A stretch of DNA of 64,000 nt, taken from positions 1,984,001 to 2,048,000 of the forward strand of contig OY987232.1 of NCBI GenBank assembly GCA_963920705.1, given 5' to 3'. This stretch comes from Odiellus spinosus. Lineage: Eukaryota; Arthropoda; Arachnida; Opiliones; Phalangiidae. Position numbers and translations under genes: made by a program. The notes below the pieces were generated by a model, which worked only from the letters and a program-made list of their open reading frames with translations, was not told where the DNA came from and searched no databases. Below are positions 1-13,093 of this stretch, in pieces; position 1 is the stretch's first letter, and every line of letters begins with the position of its first letter.

Positions 1-1983
1 CTCTACTTAGGAAATTTGTGAATCTATACTTGGGAAATTTGTGAATCTATACTTGGGAAATTTGTGAATCTATACTTGGGAAATATGTGAATCTATACTT
101 CTGAAATTTGTGAATCTATACATGGTAAATTTGTGAATCTATACTTGGGAAATTTGTGAATCTATACTTGGGAAATTTGTGAATCTATACTTGGGAAATT
201 GGTGGATCTATACTTGAGAAATTTGTGGATCTATACTCTGGAAATTGGTGGATCTATACTTGGGAAATTTGTGAATCTATACTTGTTAAATATGTGAATC
301 TATACTTGGGAAATTTGTGAATCTATACTTGGGAAATTTGTGAGTCTATACTTGGGAAATTTGTGAATCTAAACTTGGGAAATTGGTGGATCTATACTTG
401 GGAAATTGGTGGATCTATACTTGGGAAATTGCTTGATCTATACTTGGGAAATTTGTGAATCTATACATGGTAAATTTGTAAATCTATACTTGAGAAATTT
501 GTGAATCTCTACTTAGGAAATTTGTGAATCTATACTTGTGAAATTTGTGAATCTATACTTGGGAAATTTGTGAATCTATACTTGGGAAATATGTGAATCT
601 ATACTTCTGAAATTTGTGAATCTATACATGGTAAATTTGTGAATCTATACTTGGGAAATTTGTGAATCTATACTTGGGAAATTTGTGAATCTATACTTGG
701 GAAATTGGTGGATCTATACTTGAGAAATTTGTGGATCTATACTTGGGAAATTGGTGGATCTATACTTGGGAAATTTGTGAATCTATACTTGTTAAATATG
801 TGAATCTATACTTGGGAAATTTGTGAATCTATACTTGGGAAATTTGAGAATCTATACTTGGGAAATTTGTGAATCTATACTTGGGAAATTTGTGAATCTA
901 AACTTGGGAAATTGGTGGATCTATACTTGGGAAATTGGTGGATCTATACTTGGGAAATTGCTTGATCTATACTTGGGAAATTTGTGAATCTATACTTGGG
1001 AAATATGTGAATCTATACATGTTAAATTTGTGAATCTAATCTTGGGAAATTGGTGGATCTATACTTGGGAAATTGCTGGATCTATACTTGGGAAATTTGT
1101 GAAACTATACATGGTAAATTTGTAAATCTATACTTGGGAAATTTGTGAATCTATACTTGGGAAATTTGTGAATCTATACTTGTGAAATTTGTGAATCTAT
1201 ACTTGGGAAATTTGTGAATCTATACTTGGGAAATTTGTGAATCTATGCATGGTAAATTTGTGAATCTATACTTGGGAAATTTGTGAATCTATACTTGGGA
1301 AATTTGTGAATCTATACTTGGGAAATTTGTGAATCTATGCTTGGGAAATTTGTGAATCTATACTTGGGAAATTTGTGAATCTACACTTGGGAAATTTGTG
1401 AATCTAAACTTGGGAAATTGGTGGATCTATACTTGGGAAATTTGTGAATCTATACTTGGGAAATTTGTGAATCTATACTTGAGAAATTTGTGAATCTAAA
1501 CTTGGGAAATTGGTGGATCTATACTTGAGAAAATTGTGGATCTATACTTGGGAAATTGGTGGATCCATTCTAGGGAAATTTTTGAATCTATACTTGGGAA
1601 ATATGTGAATCTATACTTGGGAAATTTGTGAATCTATACTTGGGAAATTTGAGAATCTATACTTGGGAAATTTGTGAATCTATACTTGTGAAATTTGTGA
1701 ACCTATACTTGGGAAATATGTGAGTCTATACTTGGGAAATTTGTGAATCTATATATGGTAAATTTGTGATTCTATACTTGGGAAATTTGTGAATCTATAC
1801 TTGTGAAATTTGTGAATCTATACTTGGGAAATTTGTGAATCTATACTTGAGAAATTTGTGAATCTATACTTGAGAAATTTGTGAATCTATACTTGGGAAA
1901 TTTGTGAATCTATGCTTGGGAAATTTGTGAATCTAAACTTGGGAAATTGGTGGATCTATACTTGGGAAATTGGTGGATCTATA
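1..1983 (+). repeat. Class-A-rich leader with 506-bp tandem duplication
   Basis: Nearly all monomers here are class A. The marker CTCTACTTAGG occurs at 1 and again at 507, a spacing of 506 bp or exactly 22 monomers, and the order of variants that follows (AAATATGTG, CTTCTGAAA, ACATGGTAAA, then a short class B run) is shared. The two copies differ by scattered substitutions, for example CTCTGGAAA near 237 against CTTGGGAAA in the second copy. The rest, to 1983, is class A with isolated class B monomers and shows no second clear HOR. No gene is present. Confidence 0.75.
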
Positions 1984-2994
1984 CTTGGCAAATTTCTGGA
2001 TCTATACTTGGGAAATTGGTGGATCTATACTTGGGTAATTGGTGGATCTATACTTGGGAAATTTGTGAATCTATACTTGGGAAATTGGTGGATCTATACT
2101 TGGGAAATTGGTGGATCTATACTTGGGAAATTGTTGGATCTATACTTGAGAAATTGTTGGATCTATACTTGGGAAATTAGTGAATCTATACTTGGGAAAT
2201 TTGTGAATCTATACTTGGGAAATTTGTGAATCTATACTTGGGAAATTTGTGAATCTACACTTGGGAAATTTGTGAGTCTATACTTGGAAATTTGTGAATC
2301 TATACTTGAGAAATTTGTGAATCTAAACTTGGGAAATTGGTGGATCTATACTTGAGAAATTTGTGGATCTATACTTGGGAAATTGGTGGATCTATACTTG
2401 GGAAATTTGTGAATCTATACTTGGGAAATATGTGAATCTATACTTGGGAAATTTGTGAATCTATACATGGTAAATTTGTGAAACTACACTTGGGAAATTT
2501 GTGAATCTATACTTGGGAAATTTGTGAATCTATACTTGGGAAATTTGTGAATCTATACTTGGGAAATTTGTGAATCTATACTTGGGAAATTTGTGAATCT
2601 AAACTTGGGAAATTGCTGGATCTATACTTGGGAAATTGCTGGATCTATACTTGGGAAATTTGTGAATCTATACTTGGGAAATATGTGAATCTATACATGG
2701 TAAATTTGAGAATCTAATTTTGGGAAATTGGTGGATCTATACTTGGGAAATTGGTGGATCTATACTTGGGAAATTGCTGGATCTATACTTGGGAAATTTG
2801 TGAATCTATACATGGTAAATTTGTAAATCTATACTTGGGAAATTTGTGAATCTCTACTTGGGAAATTTGTGAATCTATACTTGAGAAATTTGTGAATCTA
2901 TACTTGGGAAATTTGTGAATCTATGCTTGGGAAATTTGTGAATCTAAACTTGGGAAATTGGTGGATCTATACTTGGGAAATTGGTGGATCTATA
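1984..2994 (+). repeat. HOR family I, copy 1 (44 monomers, short)
   Basis: It begins at the family marker CTTGGCAAATTTCTGG (1984) and runs to the next marker at 2995. Its length is 1011 bp, 44 monomers less one base; the missing base is at about 2286, where TACTTGGAAA replaces TACTTGGGAAA. It opens with the class B run that also opens copies 2 to 6 and lacks about 23 of the class A monomers found in the full copies. Its run also lacks the CTGGATCTAAAC monomer seen in later copies. Confidence 0.75.
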
Positions 2995-4535
2995 CTTGGC
3001 AAATTTCTGGATCTATACTTGGGAAATTGCTGGATCTAAACTTGGGAAATTGGTGGATCTATACTTGGGAAATTGTTGGATCTATACTTGGGTAATTGGT
3101 GGATCTATACTTGGGAAATTTGTGAATCTATACTTGGGAAATTGGTGGATCTATACTTGGGAAATTGGTGGATCTATACTTGGGAAATTGTTGGATCTAT
3201 ACTTGAGAAATTGTTGGATCTATACTTGGGAAATTAGTGAATCTATACTTGGGAAATTTGTGAATCTATACTTGGGAAATTTAAAAATCTATACTTGGGA
3301 AATTTGTGAATCTACACTTGGGAAATTTGTGAGTCTATACTTGGGAAATTTGTGAATCTATACTTGAGAAATTTGTGAATCTAAACTTGGGAAATTGGTG
3401 GATCTATACTTGAGAAATTTGTGGATCTATACTTGGGAAATTGGTGGATCTATACTTGGGAAATTTGTGAATCTATACTTGGGAAATATGTGAATCTATA
3501 CTTGGGAAATTTGTGAATCTATACATGGTAAATTTGTGAAACTACACTTGGGAAATTTGTGAATCTATACTTGGGAAATTTGTGAATCTATACTTGGGAA
3601 ATTTGTGAATCTATACTTGGGAAATTTGTGAATCTAAACTTGGGAAATTGCTGGATCTATACTTGGGAAATTGCTGGATCTATACTTGGGAAATTTGTGA
3701 ATCTATACATGGTAAATTTGTGAATCTAATTTTGGGAAATTGGTGGATCTATACTTGGGAAATTGGTGGATCTATACTTGGGAAATTGCTGGATCTATAC
3801 TTGGGAAATTTGTGAATCTATACATGGTAAATTTGTAAATCTATACTTGGGAAATTTGTGAATCTCTACTTGGGAAATTTGTGAATCTATACTTGTGAAA
3901 TTTGTGAATCTATACTTGGGAAATTTGTGAATCTATACTTGGGAAATATGTGAATCTATACTTGGGAAATATGTAAATCTATACTTGGGAAATTTGTGAA
4001 TCTATACATGGTAAATTTGTGAATCTATACTTGGGAAATTTGTGAATCTATACTTGGGAAATTTGTGAATCTATACTTGGGAAATTTGTGAATCTATACT
4101 TGGGAAATTTATGAATCTATACTTGGGAAATTTGTGAATCTATGCTTGGGAAATTTGTGAATCTATACTTGGGAAATTTCTGAATCTATACTTTTTAAAT
4201 TTGTGAATCTATACATGGTAAATTTTTAAATCTATACTTGGGAAATTTGTGAATCTATACATGGTAAATTTGTGAATCTATACTTGGGAAATATGTGAGT
4301 CTATACTTGGGAAATTTGTGAATCTATACATGGTAAATTTGTGATTCTATACTTGGGAAATTTGTGAATCTATACTTGTGAAATTTGTGAATCTATACTT
4401 GGGAAATTTGTGAATCTATACTTGAGAAATTTGTGAATCTATACTTGGGAAATTTGTGAATCTATGCTTGGGAAATTTGTGAATCTAAACTTGGGAAATT
4501 GGTGGATCTATACTTGGGAAATTGGTGGATCTATA
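2995..4535 (+). repeat. HOR family I, copy 2 (67 monomers)
   Basis: The distance between family markers is 1541 bp, exactly 67 monomers. The unit is a class B run of about 13 monomers to 3240, then about 50 class A monomers. Diagnostic variants in order are TTAGTGAATC, CTACAC, GTGAAACTACAC, TTTTGGGAAATTGG, CTCTAC and AAATATGTAAATC. A private substitution, CTTTTTAAA, lies near 4191, where copies 4 and 5 have CTTGGTAAA. Confidence 0.8.
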
Positions 4536-6053
4536 CTTGGCAAATTTCTGGATCTATACTTGGGAAATTGCTGGATCTAAACTTGGGAAATTGGTGGATC
4601 TATACTTGGGAAATTGTTGGATCTATACTTGGGTAATTGGTGGATCTATACTTGGGAAATTTGTGAATCTATACTTGGGAAATTGGTGGATCTATACTTG
4701 GGAAATTGGTGGATCTATACTTGGGAAATTGTTGGATCTATACTTGAGAAATTGTTGGATCTATACTTGGGAAATTAGTGAATCTATACTTGGGAAATTT
4801 GTGAATCTATACTTGGGAAATTTGTGAATCTATACTTGGGAAATTTGTGAATCTACACTTGGGAAATTTGTGAGTCTATACTTGGGAAATTTGTGAATCT
4901 ATACTTGAGAAATTTGTGAATCTAAACTTGGGAAATTGGTGGATCTATACTTGAGAAATTTGTGGATCTATACTTGGGAAATTGGTGGATCTATACTTGG
5001 GAAATTTGTGAATCTATACTTGGGAAATATGTGAATCTATACTTGGGAAATTTGTGAATCTATACATGGTAAATTTGTGAAACTACACTTGGGAAATTTG
5101 TGAATCTATACTTGGGAAATTTGTGAATCTATACTTGGGAAATTTGTGAATCTATACTTGGGAAATTTGTGAATCTATACTTGGGAAATTTGTGAATCTA
5201 TACATGGTAAATTTGTGAATCTATACTTGGGAAATTTGTGAATCTATACTTGGGAAATTTGTGAATCTATACTTGGGAAATATGTGAATCTATACTTGGG
5301 AAATTTGTGAATCTATACATGGTAAATTTGTGAATCTATACTTGGGAAATTTGTGAATCTATACTTGGGAAATTTGTGAATCTATACTTGGGAAATTTGT
5401 GAATCTATACTTGGGAAATTTGTGAATCTATACTTGGGAAATTTGTGAATCTATACTTGGGAAATTGGTGGATCTATACTTGGGAAATTTGTGAATCTAT
5501 ACTTGGGAAATTTGTGAATCTATACTTGTGAAATTTTTGAATCTATATTTGGGAAATTTGTGAATCTATACTTGGGAAATTTGTGAATCTATACTTGGGA
5601 AATTTGTGAATCTATACTTGGGAAATTTGTGAATCTATACTTGGGAAATTTGTGAATCTAAACTTGGGAAATTGCTGGATCTATACTTGGGAAATTGCTG
5701 GATCTATACTTGGGAAATTTGTGAATCTATACTTGGGAAATATGTGAATCTATACATGGTAAATTTGAGAATCTAATTTTGGGAAATTGGTGGATCTATA
5801 CTTGGGAAATTGGTGGATCTATACTTGGGAAATTGCTGGATCTATACTTGGGAAATTTGTGAATCTATACATGGTAAATTTGTAAATCTATACTTGGGAA
5901 ATTTGTGAATCTCTACTTGGGAAATTTGTGAATCTATACTTGAGAAATTTGTGAATCTATACTTGGGAAATTTGTGAATCTATGCTTGGGAAATTTGTGA
6001 ATCTAAACTTGGGAAATTGGTGGATCTATACTTGGGAAATTGGTGGATCTATA
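4536..6053 (+). repeat. HOR family I, copy 3 (66 monomers)
   Basis: The marker spacing is 1518 bp, 66 monomers. The first part matches copy 2. The middle, about 5160-5640, is a long run of plain class A monomers with ACATGGTAAA at intervals and a TTTTTGAATCTATATTTGGG variant, which copy 2 lacks. The end, from the TTTTGGGAAATTGG marker near 5775, resembles the end of copy 1 more than that of copy 2. Confidence 0.75.
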
Positions 6054-7594
6054 CTTGGCAAATTTCTGGATCTATACTTGGGAAATTGCTGGATCTAAAC
6101 TTGGGAAATTGGTGGATCTATACTTGGGAAATTGTTGGATCTATACTTGGGTAATTGGTGGATCTATACTTGGGAAATTTGTGAATCTATACTTGGGAAA
6201 TTGGTGGATCTATACTTGGGAAATTGGTGGATCTATACTTGGGAAATTGTTGGATCTATACTTGAGAAATTGTTGGATCTATACTTGGGAAATTAGTGAA
6301 TCTATACTTGGGAAATTTGTGAATCTATACTTGTGAAATTTGTGAATCTATACTTGGGAAATTTGTGAATCTACACTTGGGAAATTTGTGAGTCTATACT
6401 TGGGAAATTTGTGAATCTATACTTGAGAAATTTGTGAATCTAAACTTGGGAAATTGGTGGATCTATACTTGAGAAATTTGTGGATCTATACTTGGGAAAT
6501 TGGTGGATCTATACTTGGGAAATTTGTGAATCTATACTTGGGAAATATGTGAATCTATACTTGGGAAATTTGTGAATCTATACATGGTAAATTTGTGAAA
6601 CTACACTTGGGAAATTTGTGAATCTATACTTGGGAAATTTGTGAATCTATACTTGGGAAATTTGTTAATCTATACTTGGGAAATTTGTGAATCTAAACTT
6701 GGGAAATTGCTGGATCTATGCTTGGGAAATTGCTGGATCTATACTTGGGAAATTTGTGAATCTATACTTGGGAAATATGTGAATCTATACATGGTAAATT
6801 TGTGAATCTAATTTTGGGAAATTGGTGGATCTATACTTGGGAAATTGGTGGATCTATACTTGGGAAATTGCTGGATCTATACTTGGGAAATTTGTGAATC
6901 TATACATGGTAAATTTGTAAATCTATACTTGGGAAATTTGTGAATCTCTACTTGGGAAATTTGTGAATCTATACTTGTGAAATTTGTGAATCTATACTTG
7001 GGAAATTTGTGAATCTATACTTGGGAAATATGTGAATCTATACTTGGGAAATATGTAAATCTATACTTGGGAAATTTGTGAATCTATACATGGTAAATTT
7101 GTGAATCTATACTTGGGAAATTTGTGAATCTATACTTGGGAAATTTGTGAATCTATACTTGGGAAATTTGTGAATCTATACTTGGGAAATTTATGAATCT
7201 ATACTTGGGAAATTTGTGAATCTATGCTTGGGAAATTTGTGAATCTATACTTGGGAAATTTCTGAATCTATACTTGGTAAATTTGTGAATCTATACATGG
7301 TAAATTTGTGAATCTATACATGGTAAATTTGTGAATCTATACTTGGGAAATATGTGAGTCTATACTTGGGAAATTTGTGAATCTATACATGGTAAATTTG
7401 TGATTCTATACTTGGGAAATTTGTGAATCTATACTTGTGAAATTTGTGAATCTATACTTGGGAAATTTGTGAATCTATACTTGAGAAATTTGTGAATCTA
7501 TACTTGGGAAATTTGTGAATCTATGCTTGGGAAATTTGTGAATCTAAACTTGGGAAATTGGTGGATCTATACTTGGGAAATTGGTGGATCTATA
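6054..7594 (+). repeat. HOR family I, copy 4 (67 monomers)
   Basis: The marker spacing is 1541 bp, 67 monomers, the same as copy 2, with the same ordered variants: GTGAAACTACAC, TTTTGGGAAATTGG, CTCTAC, AAATATGTAAATC, TTTATGAATC and TTTCTGAATC. Private variants include CTTGTGAAA at about 6331, which ends the open frame early, GTTAATC at about 6665 and CTATGC at about 6717. Confidence 0.8.
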
Positions 7595-9227
7595 CTTGGC
7601 AAATTTCTGGATCTATACTTGGGAAATTGCTGGATCTAAACTTGGGAAATTGGTGGATCTATACTTGGGAAATTGTTGGATCTATACTTGGGTAATTGGT
7701 GGATCTATACTTGGGAAATTTGTGAATCTATACTTGGGAAATTGGTGGATCTATACTTGGGAAATTGGTGGATCTATACTTGGGAAATTGTTGGATCTAT
7801 ACTTGAGAAATTGTTGGATCTATACTTGGGAAATTAGTGAATCTATACTTGGGAAATTTGTGAATCTATACTTGGGAAATTTGTGAATCTATACTTGGGA
7901 AATTTGTGAATCTACACTTGGGAAATTTGTGAGTCTATACTTGGGAAATTTGTGAATCTATACTTGAGAAATTTGTGAATCTAAACTTGGGAAATTGGTG
8001 GATCTATACTTGAGAAATTTGTGGATCTATACTTGGGAAATTGGTGGATCTATACTTGGGAAATTTGTGAATCTATACTTGGGAAATATGTGAATCTATA
8101 CATGGTAAATTTGTGAAACTACACTTGGGAAATTTGTGAATCTATACTTGGGAAATTTGTGAATCTATACTTGGGAAATTTGTGAATCTATACTTGGGAA
8201 ATTTGTGAATCTATACTTGGGAAATTTGTGAATCTATACATGGTAAATTTGTGAATCTATACTTGGGAAATTTGTGAATCTATACTTGGGAAATATGTGA
8301 ATCTATACTTGGGAAATTTGTGAATCTATACATGGTAAATTTGTGAATCTATACTTGGGAAATTTGTGAATCTATACTTGGGAAATTTGTGAATCTATAC
8401 TTGGGAAATTTGTGAATCTATACTTGGGAAATTTGTGAATCTAATTTTGGGAAATTGGTGGATCTATACTTGGGAAATTGGTGGATCTATACTTGGGAAA
8501 TTGCTGGATCTATACTTGGGAAATTTGTGAATCTATACATGGTAAATTTGTAAATCTATACTTGGGAAATTTGTGAATCTCTACTTGGGAAATTTGTGAA
8601 TCTATACTTGTGAAATTTGTGAATCTATACTTGGGAAATTTGTGAATCTATACTTGGGAAATATGTGAATCTATACTTGGGAAATATGTAAATCTATACT
8701 TGGGAAATTTGTGAATCTATACATGGTAAATTTGTGAATCTATACTTGGGAAATTTGTGAATCTATACTTGGGAAATTTGTGAATCTATACTTGGGAAAT
8801 TTGTGAATCTATACTTGGGAAATTTATGAATCTATACTTGGGAAATTTGTGAATCTATGCTTGGGAAATTTGTGAATCTATACTTGGGAAATTTCTGAAT
8901 CTATACTTGGTAAATTTGTGAATCTATACATGGTAAATTTGTGAATCTATACATGGTAAATTTGTGAATCTATACTTGGGAAATATGTGAGTCTATACTT
9001 GGGAAATTTGTGAATCTATACATGGTAAATTTGTGATTCTATACTTGGGAAATTTGTGAATCTATACTTGTGAAATTTGTGAATCTATACTTGGGAAATT
9101 TGTGAATCTATACTTGAGAAATTTGTGAATCTATACTTGGGAAATTTGTGAATCTATGCTTGGGAAATTTGTGAATCTAAACTTGGGAAATTGGTGGATC
9201 TATACTTGGGAAATTGGTGGATCTATA
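7595..9227 (+). repeat. HOR family I, copy 5 (71 monomers)
   Basis: The marker spacing is 1633 bp, 71 monomers. The start matches copy 4 and the middle (about 8200-8440) resembles copy 3. From the TTTTGGGAAATTGG marker near 8450 it again follows copy 4, including AAATATGTAAATC and three ACATGGTAAA monomers near 8930-8960. It reads as a recombinant of the copy 3 and copy 4 types. Confidence 0.75.
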
Positions 9228-10535
9228 CTTGGCAAATTTCTGGATCTATACTTGGGAAATTGCTGGATCTAAACTTGGGAAATTGGTGGATCTATACTTG
9301 GGAAATTGTTGGATCTATACTTGGGTAATTGGTGGATCTATACTTGGGAAATTTGTGAATCTATACTTGGGAAATTGGTGGATCTATACTTGGGAAATTG
9401 GTGGATCTATACTTGGGAAATTGTTGGATCTATACTTGAGAAATTGTTGGATCTATACTTGGGAAATTAGTGAATCTATACTTGGGAAATTTGTGAATCT
9501 ATACTTGGGAAATTTGTGAATCTATACTTGGGAAATTTGTGAATCTACACTTGGGAAATTTGTGAGTCTATACTTGGGAAATTTGTGAATCTATACTTGA
9601 GAAATTTGTGAATCTAAACTTGGGAAATTGGTGGATCTATACTTGAGAAATTTGTGGATCTATACTTGGGAAATTGGTGGATCTATACTTGGGAAATTTG
9701 TGAATCTATACTTGGGAAATATGTGAATCTATACATGGTAAATTTGTGAAACTACACTTGGGAAATTTGTGAATCTATACTTGGGAAATTTGTGAATCTA
9801 TACTTGGGAAATTTGTGAATCTATACTTGGGAAATTTGTGAATCTATACTTGGGAAATTTGTGAATCTATACATGGTAAATTTGTGAATCTATACTTGGG
9901 AAATTTGTGAATCTATACTTGGGAAATATGTGAATCTATACTTGGGAAATTTGTGAATCTATACATGGTAAATTTGTGAATCTATACTTGGGAAATTTGT
10001 GAATCTATACTTGGGAAATTTGTGAATCTATACTTGGGAAATTTGTGAATCTATACTTGGGAAATTTGTGAATCTATACTTGGGAAATTTGTGAATCTAT
10101 ACTTGGGAAATTGGTGGATCTATACTTGGGAAATTTGTGAATCTATACTTGGGAAATTTGTGAATCTATACTTGAGAAATTTGTGAATCTAAACTTGGGA
10201 AATTGGTGGATCTATACTTGAGAAAATTGTGGATCTATACTTGGGAAATTGGTGGATCTATACTTGGGAAATTTGTGAATCTATACTTGGGAAATATGTG
10301 AATCTATACTTGGGAAATTTGTGAATCTATACTTGGGAAATTTGTGAATCTATACTTGTGAAATTTGTGAACCTATACTTGGGAAATATGCGAGTCTATA
10401 CATCTTAAATTTGTGAATCTATACTTGGGAAATTTGTGAATCTATACTTGTGAAATTTTTGAATCTATATTTGGGAAATTTGTGAATCTATACTTGGGAA
10501 ATTTGTGAATCTATACTTGGGAAATTTGTGAATCT
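9228..10535 (+). repeat. HOR family I, copy 6, 3' part replaced
   Basis: It opens with the family I marker and class B run, and follows copies 3 and 5 to about 10130. From about 10180 it carries TTGAGAAAATTGTGG (10219), GTGAACCTATAC (about 10371) and TTTTTGAATCTATATTTGGG (about 10458). That set recurs just upstream of the class B runs at 17109 and, in part, 20212, 25197 and 28693. The copy therefore passes from family I into the flank type used by families III and IV. Confidence 0.65.
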
Positions 10536-11254
10536 ATGCTTGGGAAATTTGTGAATCTAAACTTGGGAAATTGGTGGATCTATACTTGGGAAATTTGTGG
10601 ATCTATACTTGGGAAATTGCTGGATCTATACTTGGGAAATTGCTGGATCTATACTTGGGAAATATGTGGATCTATACTTGGGAAATTGTTGGATCTATAT
10701 TTGGGAAATTGGTGGATCTATACTTGAGTAATTGGTGGATCTATACTTGGGAAATTTGTGAATCTATACTTGGGAAATTGGTGGATCTATACTTGGGAAA
10801 TTGGTGGATCTATACTTGGGAAATTGTTTGATCTATACTTGAGAAATTGTTGGATCTATACTTGGAAAATTAATGAATCTATACTTGGGAAATTTGTGAA
10901 TCTATACTTGGGAAATTTGTGAATCTATACTTGGGAAATTTGTGAATCTATACTTGAGAAATTTGTGAATCTAAACTTGGGAAATTGGTGGATCTATACT
11001 TGAGAAATTTGTGGATCTATACTTGGGAAATTGGTGGATCTATACTTGGGAAATTTGTGAATCTATACTTGGGAAATATGTGAATCTATACTTGGGAAAT
11101 ATGTGAATCTATACTTGGGAAATTTGTGAATCTATACATGGTAAATTTGTGAATCTATACTTGTGAAATTTGTGAAACTACACTTGGGAAATTTGTGAAT
11201 CTATACTTGGGAAATTTGTGAATCTAAACTTGGGAAATTGCTGGATCTATACTT
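10536..11254 (+). repeat. Junction block between HOR families I and II
   Basis: A class B run (about 10571-10860) with private variants AAATATGTGGATC (10660) and CTTGAGTAATTGG (10724) is followed by class A monomers leading into family II. Forward frames stay open for 63 and 86 codons across the class B run because it lacks the junction TGA. I see no gene. Confidence 0.65.
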
Positions 11255-13093
11255 GGGAATTTGCTGGATCTATACTTGGGAAATTTGTGAATCTATACTT
11301 GGGAAATATGTGAATCTATACATGCTAAATTTGTGAATGTAATCTTGGGAAATTGGTGGATCTATACTTGGGAAATTGGTGGATCTATACTTGGGAAATT
11401 GCTGGATGTATACTTGGGAAATTTGTGAATCTATACATGGTAAATTTGTAAATCTATACTTGGGAAATTTGTGAATCTCTACTTGAGAAATTTGTGAATC
11501 TATACTTGTGAAATTTGTGAATCTATACTTGGGAAATTTGTGAATCTATACTTGGGAAATATGTGAATCTATACTTGGGAAATTTGTGAATCTATACATG
11601 GTAAATTTGTGAATCTATACTTGGGAAATTTGTGAATCTATACTTGGGAAATTTGTGAATCTATACTTGGGAAATTTGTGAATCTATACTTGGGAAATTT
11701 GTGAATCTATACTTGGGTAATTTATGAATCTATACTTGGGAAATTTGTGAATCTATACTTGGGAAATTTCTGAATCTATACTTGGGAAATTTGTGAATCT
11801 ATACATGGTAAATTTTTAAATCTATACTTGGGAAATTTGTGAATCTATACATGGTAAATTTGTGAATCTATACTTGGGAAATTTTGAATCTATACTTGGG
11901 AAATTGGTGGATCTATACTTGGGAAATTTGTGAATCTATACTTGGGAAATATGTGAATCTATACTTGGGAAATTTGTGAATCTATACTTGGGAAATTTGT
12001 GAATCTATACTTGGGAAATTTGAGAATCTATACTTGGGAAATTTTTGAATCTATACTTGGGAAATATGTGAGTCTATACTTGGGAAATTTGTGAATCTAT
12101 ACATGGTAAATTTGTGAATCTATACTTGGGAAATTTGTGAATCTATACTTGGGAAATTTGTGAATCTATACTTGGGAAATTTGTGAATCTATACTTGGGA
12201 AATTTGTGAATCTATACTTGTGAAATTTGTGAATCTATACTTGGGAAATTTGTGGATCTATACTTGGGAAATTGCTGGATCTAAACTTGGGAAATTGGTG
12301 GATCTATACTTGGGAAATTGCTGGATCTATACTTGGGAAATTTGTGAATCTATACATGGTAAATTTGTAAATCTATACTTGGGAAATTTGTGAATCTATA
12401 CTTGGGAAATTTGTGAATCTAAACTTGGAAAATTGCTGGATCTATACTTGGGAATTTGCTGGATCTATACTTGGGAAATTTGTGAATCTATACATGGTAA
12501 ATTTGTGAATCTATACTTGGGAAATTTGTGAATCTATACTTGGGAAATTTGTGAATCTATACTTGGGAAATTTGTGAATCTATACTTGGGAAATTTGTGA
12601 ATCTATACTTGGGAAATTTATGAATCTATACTTGGGAAATTTGTGAATCTATACTTGGGAAATTTCTGAATCTATACTTGGGAAATTTGTGAATCTATAC
12701 TTGGGAAATATGTGAGTCTATACTTGGGAAATTTGTGAATCTATACATGGTAAATTTGTGAATCTATACTTGGGAAATTTGTGAATCTATACTTGGGAAA
12801 TTTGTGAATCTATACTTGGGAAATTTGTGAATCTATACTTGGGAAATTTGTGAATCTATACTTGTGAAATTTGTGAATCTATACTTGGGAAATTTGTGGA
12901 TCTATACTTGGGAAATTGCTGGATCTAAACTTGGGAAATTGGTGGATCTATACTTGGGAAATTGCTGGATCTATACTTGGGAAATTTGTGAATCTATACA
13001 TGGTAAATTTGTAAATCTATACTTGGGAAATTTGTGAATCTATACTTGGGAAATTTGTGAATCTAAACTTGGGAAATTGCTGGATCTATACTT
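11255..13093 (+). repeat. HOR family II, copy 1 (1839 bp)
   Basis: It runs from the marker GGGAATTTGCTGG at 11255 to the next family start at 13094. A related marker at 12450 belongs to an internal 644-bp (28-monomer) tandem duplication, also shown by TGTGGATC at 12251 and 12895. One 22-bp monomer (AAATTTTGAATC) lies at 11881. Other marks are GTGAATGTAATC, CTGGATGTATAC and CTCTACTTGAG. Confidence 0.75.
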
